A stretch of 64,000 nt of DNA from Prinsepia uniflora (GCA_032719365.1 CM064868.1:11876235-11940234), one strand, 5' to 3'; counted from the stretch's first letter, positions 37,503-50,300 are shown. Numbers and translations: made by a program. The notes: a model not told the origin generated them from the letters alone.

Positions 37503-38079
37503 TAGGGGTGGGCACGGTTCGGTATGGTACAAAATTGATCGATACCAGAACCATACCATTTAATTTTAATCGGTACGGTACGGTTCGGTATTCAATATTT
37601 TGAAAGTGAAACCAGATCGTACCGTACCAATTAAGTTCGGTACGGTTTCGGTATGGTTTCGGTTTTGAGTCAAAATTTTGTTTGTGATTATAAAGCAAGG
37701 AAAAGACTAAAGAAAAAGCAAAACTACATTTATGAAGGACTTAAGTTTTCAAATATGTATTGAAAAAATTGCACTAAGTTGAAGATATCAACTCTTAGAA
37801 GCTAAATTAAGACATGTATGGTCATATCAACTCTTGAAGAAGGCCTAATAAACCAATAAGAAATAAATTTAATTATTAAAAAAAAAATATTCTAATTCGG
37901 TACGGTATCGGTACGGGACGGTTTTTTAAAATATCGATACCGAAACCGTACCGAATTATATCGGTACGGTTTCGGTACCGTACCAATCATACAACGGTTT
38001 TACTATTCGGTTTTTTTTCGGTATGGTTTGATCTGAAACGGTACGGTTTCGGTATTTTGGTTCCATGTGCCCAGCCCTA
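37503..38079. mobile_element. Non-autonomous hAT element upstream of CPSF30
   Basis: A 577-base element is flanked by a perfect 8-base duplication GGAAATTG (37495-37502 and 38080-38087). Its terminal inverted repeats are TAGGGGTGGGCAC on the left and TAGGGCTGGGCAC on the right, read inward. The 8-base duplication and the TAGGG start are typical of hAT transposons. The interior is dominated by inverted GGTACGGTTCGGTA-type words, so a single strand could fold back strongly. There is no transposase. It begins 155 bases upstream of the CPSF30 start codon, in the promoter or 5' leader. Confidence 0.9.
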
Positions 38080-38087
38080 GGAAATTG

Positions 38088-38559
38088 AGAAGCTGAAAGA
38101 GGAATGTCTTTGACGGTCGAGACTGGAGAGTGGAGACCCGATTAACGGAGGGCGCCAACACAAAGACGCGCATAGAAAGGGTTGCGGCGGTCGTCGGGAT
38201 AGAGGGGTATTACTGACATTTTCACGTGACCATCCTTCACTATAAAATTCGAAGTTTCCAACTACATTACTTGTGGGATTCGCAACCACGATGGATAGGA
38301 GCAGAGAGTAGTTTGAAATTTTTTCATTACATCAGTTTTAACGGTGGAAGAGGGGTGGAAGCGTATATAAGAACAGAATTTTCACCTTAAATGCACAATA
38401 TTTCCGTACTTAAGTTTTATTTTACGCCTTATTTTTATTATCAGTTGAAAATGCATCATAAGATAACCGAATTAGAGCATTCAGCTGCTTTTTCATCAAT
38501 TCGGTCAAATTTCTGTCAAAATATTGGTGCAGCACATACATAGCTAAATAATAATGAAG
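38088..38559. other. Intergenic DNA left of the scaffold gap
   Basis: Probably the original upstream region of CPSF30 displaced by the hAT insertion. No gene is supported. Confidence 0.4.
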
Positions 38560-39059
38560 NNNNNNNNNNNNNNNNNNNNNNNNNNNNNNNNNNNNNNNNN
38601 NNNNNNNNNNNNNNNNNNNNNNNNNNNNNNNNNNNNNNNNNNNNNNNNNNNNNNNNNNNNNNNNNNNNNNNNNNNNNNNNNNNNNNNNNNNNNNNNNNNN
38701 NNNNNNNNNNNNNNNNNNNNNNNNNNNNNNNNNNNNNNNNNNNNNNNNNNNNNNNNNNNNNNNNNNNNNNNNNNNNNNNNNNNNNNNNNNNNNNNNNNNN
38801 NNNNNNNNNNNNNNNNNNNNNNNNNNNNNNNNNNNNNNNNNNNNNNNNNNNNNNNNNNNNNNNNNNNNNNNNNNNNNNNNNNNNNNNNNNNNNNNNNNNN
38901 NNNNNNNNNNNNNNNNNNNNNNNNNNNNNNNNNNNNNNNNNNNNNNNNNNNNNNNNNNNNNNNNNNNNNNNNNNNNNNNNNNNNNNNNNNNNNNNNNNNN
39001 NNNNNNNNNNNNNNNNNNNNNNNNNNNNNNNNNNNNNNNNNNNNNNNNNNNNNNNNNNN
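38560..39059. other. Scaffold gap of exactly 500 N
   Basis: An unbroken run of 500 undetermined bases. The round number suggests a placeholder, so the true distance is unknown. Confidence 0.99.
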
Positions 39060-39236
39060 AGCATATAAGGGCAGAAATGGAAGTGAATCACTCATTCATG
39101 TTCATCGAAATAATTCTCTAAATTCCTAAATCAAACAAGCCTTCGTTTTTTCCTTCATCATCCCTTCATCATCTTCGTTCTTCACTCTAGGCCACTTTCG
39201 AAAATAAAAACAAAAAATCATCTTTGTTATTCCCTT

Positions 39237-39331
39237 TGTTGATACAGAAATCGTCTGGCTTTGTGAAGTTCCTTCTCGATCCCTACACACAAGAACGAAA
39301 ATCGAACGGGGTTAAGGTTGAATCCCCCGCG

Positions 39332-39373
<42 letters not shown>

Positions 39374-39788
39374 GGGGGGGTGGTTCAACCGAAAACGCTC
39401 TGATACTTAAGTCAACTTTATGTGAGAGAATAATCTGACAGAGTGTTTGCAGGAGTTTTTGATTACCTTTAGAAGTGAAATGAGGTCTTCTATTTATAGT
39501 GAAGTCTTGAGAGTCACCAGAACGTCTGATTGGTTGAAGGAGAAAGTATTAAATAAGTGATTGTACCGAGTGTAGTCATTTATTTATTTAATGAATAAAT
39601 AAATCACTGGGAAGTTATTTATTATCGACATTGATCTGATTAATTAATATATTTAGCTGGTAAATATATTAAATTAATGCGGAGATCATGACATGTCGTC
39701 GTCAATATTACCAAGGGTAATATTGTCATTATGGGAATTGTGAGCCACGTGGCAGCTCCAGAGTTTTCTGGTAATTTATGGTTCCACA
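39237..39788 (-). repeat. Tat element 3' LTR (left), with poly-G insertion
   Basis: Matches the right-hand LTR along its whole length except for about 47 extra bases, almost all G, near 39328-39380. It lies next to the element's polypurine-like tract, so it is the 3' LTR. Confidence 0.92.
39328..39380 (+). repeat. Poly-G tract in the Tat 3' LTR
   Basis: About 50 nearly pure G after CCCGCGCG, broken by one A and one T. The sister LTR at 58695-59199 has only CCCGAGAGGGTGG at this point, so the tract is not ancestral. Confidence 0.9.
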
Positions 39789-40902
39789 AATGCCCCTACA
39801 TCGCTTAGGAATTCGAGGAATCCTAAGAGATGTAATTTCCTTGTGGTTCCAGTAAACTACGTCTTAATATTTTATGTGAGAGTAGGACTCCTCTTTTCCG
39901 GATGTAGTTGGAGATTGACCTCGATCTTATCCCAAAAGGAATTCTCTGGGTTTGTAATCCTGTTTTGAGTTGACTTTGCAAGCCCAATTAACCACTAGGG
40001 TTTGCTTAATTTTCTTTATTTAAATGAGAGTATGTGACTCTTATTTTTATATAGAAAAACAAACCTTAATATTGCTTTATTGTTAAAGGAGGCTGACGTC
40101 ATTGACTGTTGCGGTGAAGGAATTTTGATCCGTCGTCTGTCAGGTAGAGACCCCATCGTCGCTCTTTTTATTTTTTTCTATCTTGGTCGCGCTATTAGAT
40201 TTTGCAGAATATTGGCACAACAAGAACCGCATAAACCGGGGGCGTCTTGATGGTTGAATTGGCACAGCAAGAATCGCAGAGACCTGGGGCCTATCGCGAA
40301 ACAGTTGGGGCCTCTTGGTTGAACAGCAATTGGCACAGCAAGAAGTCGGCTGACGTTTGATGCGGGCGGGGCTCGTGTGCAGGCTGCAGGGTTCGCGCAC
40401 TCGCGCTACAGGGATGCGAGTTGCTTCTGGGCCTGGCACAGAGCGGGTGAGACAGATTCGGGGGGAAGGTGCCGATGCGTGGGCTGGCTGGCTGGCTGGA
40501 GGCGGGAGACAGCACGTCCCGCGTGTTAGAGAGATGTCGGGCACCTGTTGTGGCCTAGAGGGGACAACATCCGTTTTTTGTGTTTTCTTTTTACATCTGC
40601 TGTTTTTTTTTTTTTGCAGCCCTTTTTAAAAAAAATATGTAAGTAAGTATGTAATAATTAACAAAATACATACTTACCTTTTCTGTTTTCGTACGTACAT
40701 GTAAGTAAATATATACTAAAATATAAAGTATGTATTTATCTTTTTTTTTTGTATATGTTCATATATGTAAGTAAATATCTACTAAAATATAAAGTATATA
40801 TTTACCCTTTTTTTTTAAATTGACCAACTTTGTTCCCTTTTTAGTTGCGCTTCTTTTGGACGTCCCGAAGGTTCGAAGTTCTCGATCGCAGCGATCTCAA
40901 GG
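39789..40902. other. Tat non-coding spacer next to the 3' LTR
   Basis: Lies between the 3' LTR and the antisense ORF. Open frames around 40140-40630 show no domain. At 40697-40821 a block with GTAAGTAAATAT, then CTAAAATATAAAGTAT and a T-rich run, occurs twice (about 62 bases each), with a shorter related piece just before. Confidence 0.5.
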
Positions 40903-43900
40903 ATGTCAAGAGGGAAACAAGAAGTGAAGTTGGTGAAACTACACTTGTGGGAACGAGGAGGCTCACGTAGCGGGCGTCCATTCGTCGGGGAACAGATCGA
41001 GCTACTCGACCTTGACGAGTTTGAGAAGTGGAAGAGTCTCCATGAAGATACTTTCCCTGAAGGCGTGGTTGTTGCGCTTAGCGACGCGTGTAGAGCTACG
41101 AAGACCCTGAGGGGAGCTGTTTCCAGAAGCAAGAATGCAAAGCTTCTCCAGTGGATCCAATTTCACCCTCTGATCATCAACTGGGGTTTCAAGTTTCCGT
41201 TTTTGAAGCTATTCACCAAGATCATCTGCCAGATGAGGTGTTTGACAGGACCCACCCCGATTATCACCTCGATAATCGGGAAGAATCCTGCTCCCATCTA
41301 ACAACCGAATACAAATGACCAAAATAACCATAATAATTACATCACATACATTGCCAGACCAGGGAGAACTTACGATACAACATACTGTACAACAAGTCAA
41401 CAGTATCATAGAGCATAGTTAACAGTACATGATAAGGATAAAACCCTACTCTGTGAGCTAACTACACACGCAACGAGAAAACTTTATGTCTCTGCCTCTG
41501 CCTCGGCGTTAGCCCCAAAACTCGCACCACGACCTGGAGGGTATTAAAACATAAAAGTGTGAGTGGACTAAAACTAATAGTTATAGAAAATAGTTTTAAT
41601 GAAAACCAGGGTTCACCCTCCGTTTTTCAAAACACACATGCATAACTACGTATCTAAAAACATATATATGAACCATGTGGAAACCGTTATAGAAAACAAT
41701 TATAAAATCATGTAAAGCTGAATGTAACATCAACGAATCGAACCTGCTAGATCTATCCAAGTCTTTAAACTCAAGTAACATATATCAGGCCTTCCCGAGA
41801 TATCAACGAGTCTTTAAACTCAAAACACAATCAATAGGCCTCGAGGGATATCACAGTAACCGAGTCTTTAAACTCAACATATCTCAATCAAGGGCCCTCC
41901 CCCGTCATAATAATCAACCGGGTCTTTAAACCCAAAACCAGATCCAGCAATAATACCGGGTCTTTAAACCCAAAACCATGTGTAATTTATAGCAAATACA
42001 GAATCCATCGTAATCCAAATTCCAAAACCAAATTCGAAATCATATTTAATAGAAATGCGACTCATGTCCGAATTTCGCGTTCAATCCCAAATCATACTCA
42101 CAAAACATGATCAAAACATTATCAAAACATGATACGTACAAACCATATAAAATCATTCATCAAACCATCATCAAAGCATAAGAGAAACCATAGTCTCGAA
42201 ATACGTAAAATACGATAAATCACATCGAAAAGTATGCAATCACGTAAAGCAGCAATATCATAATCATAAGCATAAAATTATATATGGAAACATGAAACAA
42301 GTAAGTAAAAACAGTTATGCATACTCGGTTAGAAAACAAAAGTCCACTCACTAAGTCCGAACGCGTCAATCATGTCCTGCACGCTCCCCGAACTCCTCAA
42401 GAATATTCTGGCCTGTCAAAGATCATAATTTCGGGTCACAAATACTTTCATTAAGCTTACATTAATTTCTCCAATTTTTTGGGATTTTTCAACGTAATTA
42501 AATTAAAATTCTAAACCTTTGGACACTCAAAACTATCCTGAAACGGCGTCTGATCGACTAGAAACTTGTCTCAAAATGTTCATTACATTGAAAGGATAAA
42601 ATTATATGTTGACCTTGACTAGAGATACTGCCTCATGCTCCCTCACGCGCTGTCCAAAGGGGCTGCGTATGAAAGTTACGCGCCCTGTACAGTACTGCTA
42701 CAGTGTCACCTGCTTCACCCGTTTCTTTACTAAACGGGTTACGAACCCGCGAATGACCCAGTTTGTTTTCCTTCAATTCGACCTTAATTCTTTCAATTCT
42801 TCCACCGAATTCCATCTATTCTATCTCAATGAATGTTCAAACGGTTTTCAACTTCTAATCTCACTCAATTCATCTTAGTTTTCTAATTAATTGATACAGA
42901 AGCATCGTGAGGTTGTAATGAACATTCTGACATAATCAATTACACAATTTCTTACCTGTAAGTACTCGTACTCAACCTCGATTTTTCAAGAAATTGGAAC
43001 TCCAGTTCTCGGTCAAAACACGATCAAGCTCCTTCGATTTTTGTGTGGTTGGAGTCGAAATAATCTCATAAAGCTGTTTTTAATCACAATTTGGATCCTC
43101 TCAGCTTACAAATTAAATTTTGAATTTTCACTCCAATTTTCCAATTTTCGCGATTCTGGGTCTCTCTCTCTCTGTTCTTGGTTCTTCTTTCTATTTCAGT
43201 CTCTCAAGTCTCTCCTGTGTCTCTGTTTTTCCCAGTCCCTCACGGTGGTTTGATTTAATTAATTCAATCAGAGATTTTACAATTGCAAACGGTGCTCTGT
43301 TTCAAACATCCACACATATGGACACACTCATCCACAACCGACAGCCACTCTCCTGCTTTTCCTAGTGACATGTGTCACTCAAACAATTAAACAGCTAAAG
43401 TTAAACATCTCACTTTAGCTGATTAAGCTTCCACCGTCCAATTTACCATTTTACCCTTCCTTCACACAATTACAAAAATGCCCTTCCTTGTTCTATAGTC
43501 ATAACTTATTCATCCGAAGTCCGTTTTCAACGTACCTCCTGTCTATGGACTCAGGGAATCGAGACCTACCTAATGGTCCTTGAATTACGTGAAAAACACA
43601 TGTCATGTAAAAAGTCAACTTTAACCATACTATTTACAAGGATAAAAACATCATTTTACATATTATTTTATAAATTTACATTATTTGGGTTTCCGGGGCG
43701 TTACAATGTTGCCCTTCCCAGCTGCACGTCGACACTTACCGCCACATCATGTGCTTTGAGAAGCTGAATGAGCTCTTCAACTTGGAGCTTACTGAGGATG
43801 AGTTCTGGCATTGCTACTCGGTGGAGCACAAACCAATTCCCGGCACGCGGAGTACACATGTGGTCCCAAAGGTTGAGCTTTTCGTGGGCACATTGTTTGA

Positions 43901-45433
43901 TGACGAATTGTATCGAACTTCGTGCATTGAAGTTGGTGGCGAATGGGATCGTAACTACGTCAATGGTCTGAATATAGCTTCGTGCTACCGTGGCCCGCCT
44001 GACTTGTACACCATCACCAAGCTCCATGCTGGCACCAAGAAGGTTGACAGAGTTCTCATGGTTCCTCCGCAGTTTCGTGAGATAAGCTGGTTACTTAGCC
44101 CTTGCAGATACATGGCTGGTGGGCATCCTCCTGCGGACTTGATCAGAAGCTGGTTTATTACCCCAAGGCACAGAAAGCAAGGAGTCCAATCAGTGCGCAC
44201 GAGTCAAGACTAGTTGGGCGCCCCTCTAGCGAAGGTGCTCAACTAGCCCGTGCCCACAAACGGCTTCCCAGATCGTGTCTTGTCCATCGAGCCCAGAGGG
44301 ATCATCGAGCAAGGGCAAGTCTTCAGGCGAGCCTCAGAGAAATCTGGTGAAGAGTTCAGTCAGGTTCCCAAAGAAGCTGAAGGTTGTTTAGGCTCCTCCT
44401 GAAGTTCGAGTGGTGGCCCCTACCCGGGTGTCGGCTGCATGTTCCCCTTCGAAGAGACCAACTTCAGATCCCTCGAAGAGAACATGCGATAAGGTTCTGG
44501 GTGCTGATCATGGAGGAGTCAGAGTTGCTTCCGCGAAGGCAGGGAGTTCTCAAGTCCGTGAAGACGAGATGCCCTCGAAATGCGCCAAAAGTGGAGTAGC
44601 GTAGGAAGTCCATGACAAGGTCGTCAAAGAGCTCGAGATTGTAAAGACGGGGGCTCGTAAGCTTACCGGTATACTACGTCTCTGGGCCAATATCCAAGTT
44701 GAACTAGAAAAACTCAAGTCCGAGCGCACCATACTTCAAGAATCTCACACCCAACTTCAACAAAAAAAATGAAGATTTCGAGAAAGAGTTGGGTTTGCTA
44801 GAAGCCAGCTTGGATGAATTGAGGAGTGTCCAAGCCGAGAAGTTGTTGGCGGAGAGTGAGCGAGACGTCGCTCTCGACGAATCTGAGCTGCTGCGCGGCT
44901 CTCTTCAAGACTCTCAGGAGAAGATTGGGCTCCTGGAGGTTGAAGTTGAGGTAGAGCGAGCTCGTGCTGAGATTGAATGTTTGAAATCTGAGCCGTATTC
45001 GCCTCCTTGTGCTCCCCGCGGCTCGCGTCAGAATGTAGAGGAGCTCAAAAATTCTGTGGAGGATTTGAAGCTGAAACTATTTGTGGCGGGTTGCAGTGAG
45101 TACGAGATGGAGGCACGCCTTGCTCGTGAATACGTCGAGGGGTATCCTGATTGTCAAAACAACATGTCCCCCAAGTACGCGATTCAGGAGGGAGACATTG
45201 AAGATGCATCTCGGCGGGCTGCAAACTTAGAGCAAGAAGTGCAACATGGAGAAGCGATCCCATCTGAGGTGCCAGGTCCTGCGCCGCTGAGTTTCCCAGA
45301 GCAGTTTGGTGATGACCCTATTCCCGACATTGGCGACTCGTTCTACGATGGGATTCCCGAACTATCGAGTGAGGACTGGGCCCATTTTACAGATTCAATG
45401 GGTATAGAAGATGTGATTTCGAACTTGCCTTAG
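40903..45433 (+). pseudogene. Antisense extra ORF of the Tat element, broken
   Basis: Plus-strand frame opposite to gag-pol. The first part is 40903-41242 (MSRGKQEVKLVKLHLW), interrupted by a solo LTR. It resumes at 43711 in the same reading frame once the LTR and one target copy are left out. It continues through HVDTYRHIMCFEKLNELF and PKVELFVGTLFDDELYR, then loses frame near 44130-44170 and several times up to 44780. The last part (about 44770-45433) is a long coiled coil (AEKLLAESERDVALDE, SQEKIGLLEVEVEVERARAE) with an acidic tail ending at TAG 45431-45433. Some Tat-lineage elements, Grande being the best known, carry such an extra antisense ORF; its job is unknown. The N-terminal half vaguely recalls the 'putative gypsy-type transposon' domain of plants, not confirmed. 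Confidence 0.7.
41243..43705 (-). mobile_element. Solo LTR of the long-LTR family inside the Tat antisense ORF
   Basis: On the minus strand it starts TGTAACGCCCCGG and ends GGGTGGGTCCTGTCA; length 2463. Flanks are GTGTT (41238-41242) and ATGTT (43706-43710), a target duplication with one mismatch. Removing the LTR and one copy rejoins the antisense ORF in frame. No internal region or second LTR remains, so it probably arose by LTR-LTR recombination. It contains several GAGTTTAAAGACTCGG-type subrepeats (41760-41980, reverse orientation). Confidence 0.9.
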
Positions 45434-46200
45434 GCTCGTAGTGGGGCTTCTCCATTTTTATGTGCCTTATCAAACAAGTTTTTGAGCAGTCAACTTCTGA
45501 CTCGCCAACCTTTTCTTTTGTTTTTGTTTTTGTTCAAGTGGTTGAGCAATCGGTATGTGATTTGCCTACCTAGCTTTCTTAACATCATCAATATAAAGTC
45601 TTCCTTTATTTTCCTTCAAAATTCGTAGGATCTTTACCTTTATAGGCTTGCTTTGAGATGTAGAAATTTGAGAGATGTTGAAATTTGAGTTTTGTTGAAC
45701 CAAGTGCAACTTGGGCTCGTGTGTTGTTCCTCGAGGGTGACCTTTGTGTATAGAAACGCTCACTGGGAACTTGACATAACTCGGAATTGAGTGAGGTTGA
45801 TAAGGTTGGAAAGCTAAGTTCCATACCTTTCTACTACCACCTAGTTTGTTCCAAAGCAATCCGAATTGAGCTTTGTAGGATCAGTCGAATCTTGAGCTCG
45901 TGCGCTGGCACATACAATTGACCTTCATGTACAAAAACGTTCGCTGGGAACTTGTCTCAACTCGGAATTGTGTGAGATCAATGGTGTTGGAAAGGACTGA
46001 ATGAATCTCATACTCATGCGCTGGTACGTTCAGTTGACCTTCGTGTACAAAAAAGTTCGCTGGGAACTCGTCACAACTCGGAATTGAGTGAGGTCAATGG
46101 AGTTGGAAAGCTGACGTCCGTATCTTTTTAGGTCCATCAAGCTCATGTCAGGGTGAGCAAAATTGAGCAATCTATGATCAAATGAATCTCGATTCCGTGC
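45434..46200. repeat. Tat spacer with about three diverged tandem repeats
   Basis: Between the ends of the converging antisense ORF and pol. Three copies of a unit contain GAGCTCGTGCGCTGG-like, TTGACCTTCATGTACAAAAA and CGCTGGGAACTTG blocks followed by ACTCGGAATTG, anchored near 45716, 45897 and 46013. Tandem subrepeats in this part of Tat elements are a known feature of the lineage. Confidence 0.65.
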
Positions 46201-47310
46201 ACTGAAATGCGAAATTGGGACCCGGGGCGGTTTGGTGTTGCAAATTTTTTCTTGAGGACCAAATCGCCAGGAAGAAATTGTCAAATATTTGACTTTTTGT
46301 TGTAGAAACTCCTAACCTGTTGCTGGTAATTGCAGATGCATTTAACGACTTGTTCCCTCAACTCCTCGCTTAAGTCAAGGGATGTTCTTAAGGCCACTGA
46401 GTTGACGGTAGGATTGTCGAGCTCCGTGAAGGGTGCTGAAAAGACGACGTGTGGCGGGATGACAACGTTGGTTCCGAATGCAAGTGTAAATGGGGACTCG
46501 CATGTTGCTCGTCGTGGGGTCGTCCGATAGGCCCAAAGTGCACCGTCTAGCTCTTCTTCCTATAGTCCCTTCTTGTCGTTGAGCCTTTCTTGATGCAATC
46601 AAGGATGGTCTTATTTGAAGTTTCGGCATGGCCATTGCCTTGAGGGTAATATGTTGTAAAGGTGAAATGCTTTATTTTCCATGATTCTAATAACTCCTGG
46701 ATTGGCGCACTAGTGAATTGTGTTCCATTGTCGGTTAATATGACTTTCGGTATTCCAAACCGACAGATGATTTAACTCCAAACGAATTTTGGCACATCCA
46801 ATTGAGTGATGGTCGCCAACGCTTTGGCTTCCACCCACTTGGTAAAGTAATCGGTGGAGACAATCAGGTACTTCTTACTTGGTGTCGGTGTAGCCGGCAG
46901 TGGTTCGACAATGTCAATGCCCCACTGCATGAATGGCCAAGGGCTAACCAAGGAGTGTAACTCTTCAGGGAGTGATAGGTGGTTGGGCTTGTACCTTTGG
47001 CACTTATCGCATGTTTGGGCATATCTAAGTGCATCTCGATTCAAAGTTGGCCAGTAGAATCCTGCGCTAAACGTCTTTTGTGCGAGCGACCTTCCTCCGG
47101 AGTGGTTTCCACATTGCCCCTCGTGAATCTCGGCCAAGACCTTCAATGTCTCCGGGTGCCTTATGCATTGTAAGTTTGGCCCCGTGAAGCTCCGACAAAA
47201 AAGCTGGTCGTTGTCGAAGTAGTATCGTGCAGCCTTCATTTGAATTTTGCGAGCTTCTAGTCGATCTTCTGGCAAGGTGCCATTCTCTAAGTAGTCAACG
47301 AGAGGGTCTT
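46200..47310 (-). pseudogene. Tat integrase segment of pol
   Basis: Starts at the break point 47310 with DPLVDYLENGTLPEDRLEA. The His-Cys zinc finger and GRSLAQKTFSAGFYWPTL follow, then CDKCQRYK, and the core with the first catalytic Asp in WGIDIVEPLP, the second in LTDNGTQF and the Glu in PQGNGHAETSN, the usual DD-E layout. A stop separates KFVWS from the following Cys, another follows a frame change near 46560, and one lies before QFLPGDLVLKK. The segment is therefore inactive. It continues the reverse-transcriptase part at 51792-52890 across the nested element, but the RNase H part between them is missing. Confidence 0.88.
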
Positions 47311-50300
47311 TGTAAAGACCCGTCCCGGAAATTAGGGTTAAGATGGTGATTATTGAAGGATTAGCGAACTTAATCGGTGGTTAGTTGGTTCTGATAGGTC
47401 TGTTAGCGTAGAATGACGATATTGCCCCTAGGTTGGGCAAAAAGTTGACTTTTAGTTCGGGCGGTCAATTGGGCATTGATCGATGACCGTGACGTAGTTT
47501 GGAACATCATGAATCCGTAGACAGGTGGCACGCACGATTCCGACATCCGAGGAGGAAGTTATGATGTTCGGAAGGTTGAGGGCATTACCGTAATTTGGTT
47601 AAACTAGGGGGAAAGAGTTGACTTTTTGTACGATTGGGTTTTGAGACGTTGACCAATGACGGTTAGATAGATCTCGTCGTCCTGAGTTTAACGACAGGCG
47701 GCACGGGTTCATCGGACCTAGGATGTGTGAGATACAGGTCTAGAAAGGCAGTGGCATAATCGTAATTTTGATTCAAAGGAAGGGCATTTTGGTCTTTTGC
47801 ACATTGGGAATTGTGCAATTGGATTGGGACAAGTGTGCTGATGAGATTGGGATATTTTGAGTTGGGTTGAGGGGATGGTGACACGTGCTAGGGGTCTAGT
47901 GGCTTCTAGGATCTCTCACGGTCCAATTAAACGGGTGTGCAATGTGTTCGTGCTTGTTCGAAGACGAGAGAAACAGAGACAGAGAAGGGAGGGAAAATCG
48001 AGCAAGTGAAGGGCGGTGTGTTGTGTTTGTGTGAATTGTTGCGTGTGTGAGAGATTAAGTGAGAGCTGATGAGTAAAGGTGAGAGAGAAGTTGTGAGGGA
48101 AATCGGTGTGTGCGAGGTGTGAGTCCACGGGAAAAACAGAGAGAGTTGAGGGAGTTGGTGGTGGTGTGGCCGTGTGCTGATCGATTGGGCTCGAGAGGAA
48201 GCTGGGACGACTCTGTGGACGCTAGGGAATGCGGCGGTGAACACGGTGGTGGACTGCTGCAGATAATTTCTCATCTCGTTAGTATGTCCTGTTTTTCCGT
48301 GAATTTCAAACAGGAAGTCGTGGACTTGGGGGCTGAGTCAAGGGATTTGGTGAGTTGTGTGCGACTCAGTGAGGTCCTAAGAACCATCTAAAGTGGTTGT
48401 CGTGACGGGGGAGTTGGCCGGATTGTGAAATAGGGGACTGATTGGGTTTGGTTTCGAGTTTGAGACGACGGGCTATAGGCTGTGTCGAGGTGTTAGAATG
48501 ATGGGAATAGGTTGCTTAGGACTGGACGGTGAGGACGGTGAAAAGAGGAGTCGAAATGGTGGAGGAACGGTGGAGAACCGGGTACGCCGGTTCAGACCGG
48601 TTCGCCCAAGGAAGACGACGATGAATAGTGACTGTGTGCAGGCGCGTGAGGCCCAAGCGCAGCCACTTTGGGTGGCGCGTGGGGGCGCGTGCTGCAGTTT
48701 CAGGTGAAGAGTCCAACTGAGTTTTTGTTCTAAATGTTATAACGAATCCAATGGGATAGGTTTCGGGTTATTCGGACGTTGTTTCGGGTTAGTTCTGCGG
48801 GATCGAAGGTCTAGGGTCCCATTTAAAGTACGCTTAGAAGTTCGGGAAAGTTATGGGATTTGAGTAGGACTTTTGTGAAGTAGTTAGTAACCTCGTTATG
48901 GACTTTGGACAGGTTCGGGAAAGCCGAGGGTAGCGGAATGGCCGGGAACAGCGAAATGGCCGGGAACGGCGTAAGTGCGCGCGTATCGAGGCGACGTCGG
49001 AATGGTCTGTGAGTGGACTTTGCTTTCTAACTCTTGATGCAGGAATATATGTTTTAATATGTTTTCTTATGTGATTCTATGATTTGATTTATGATTGTGA
49101 TGGTTTACGGTTTTGCACGTTTTTCGAGGAAAGAACGGTTTTCACGTTTTACGAGGTTTTGATAAATACCGTGCTTTGAACCTAGTTTTTAATGATTGGA
49201 TTTCGAGATTTGAATTACGATTTGATTTTAAAGGAAGTAAAGGATTTTGAAAAGGTTTTTTGGGCTTGAAGCCCAGTTCTAAAGTGGTTTACAGAAAGGT
49301 GATTTCGGGTTTCGGAATCGGAATTCCGGATGACAATTCGGGATTCGATTCGGGACTTGAAATGGATTTCCAGGTTTGGGTTCGGAATTATTATTCCGGA
49401 TGCTGGCTTACGGAATGATGGTTGCGGACTCGGATCTGGAAATGAGAAGGAAATGAGTTCTGGATTTGGATTCGGAATGACGGTTCTGGATGCCGAAAGG
49501 GCATCAGACCAGTGATTTCGGATTCGGGTTTGGATATGGAAATGGAAAATGGTTTTCAAACGGATTTGGATTGGATTTTCTGGATCTGGATATTGGGTTT
49601 AAAGACCCGAATATTGTGATTGACGGTGGACGGGCCCGGATTGGGTTTAAAGACCCGGATTGAGTTTAAAGACTCAGGAGTTTAAAGACTCGGATATATT
49701 GATATTTCCCCCATAGGCCTGTTGAGTTTAAAGACTCGGGAGTTTAAAGACTCGGATAGATCCATCAGGTTCGATGGATGAAAATGGGGTTACAAATGTG
49801 TTGTGGATTTCACTGAGAATTGATGATAATGGTTTTCTGAGTTTTTGGGCAGTGGCCCGGACGGAACGGTTTTCGGTGGTTTTGGGCTGAGGCCCGGGAT
49901 TTGAGAAAAGGAAAAAGGTGTTTAATTTTTTCGTGCATGGTTGTGTGATATGGAATTAATATGCATGCATTGGTTTTCAAAACGGAGGGTATAAATGTGT
50001 GTGTTTTCTGATAACTGTTTTTTAACATAAACTTTATTTTTGTCCACTCACAGTCTTTTCGTGTTTTCGATACCCTCCAGGTTGTTGCGGCGCGGGCTGT
50101 TGGTTGAGAGACGGAGACATCACATGGACGTTCCACAGTAGACTCTGCGCACTCTGGGAAGTTCAAAAGTTGTTGAAATGGTCGGACCAGAACTCCCTTG
50201 TCCGACTTACGTGTCACACAGAGGTTAGACGTCTCTTTGGCCCTCGTGTCATGCATAAGTTAGATGGGAGCGGGGTTTAGCCCTTAATCCCGGGGGATTA

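Noticed and set aside
38516..39129. Long open frames over the N run
   Set aside because: They consist of undetermined bases and carry no information.
40140..40629. Open frames on both strands in the Tat spacer
   Set aside because: No motif, no agreement with known Tat proteins, and GC-rich simple composition.
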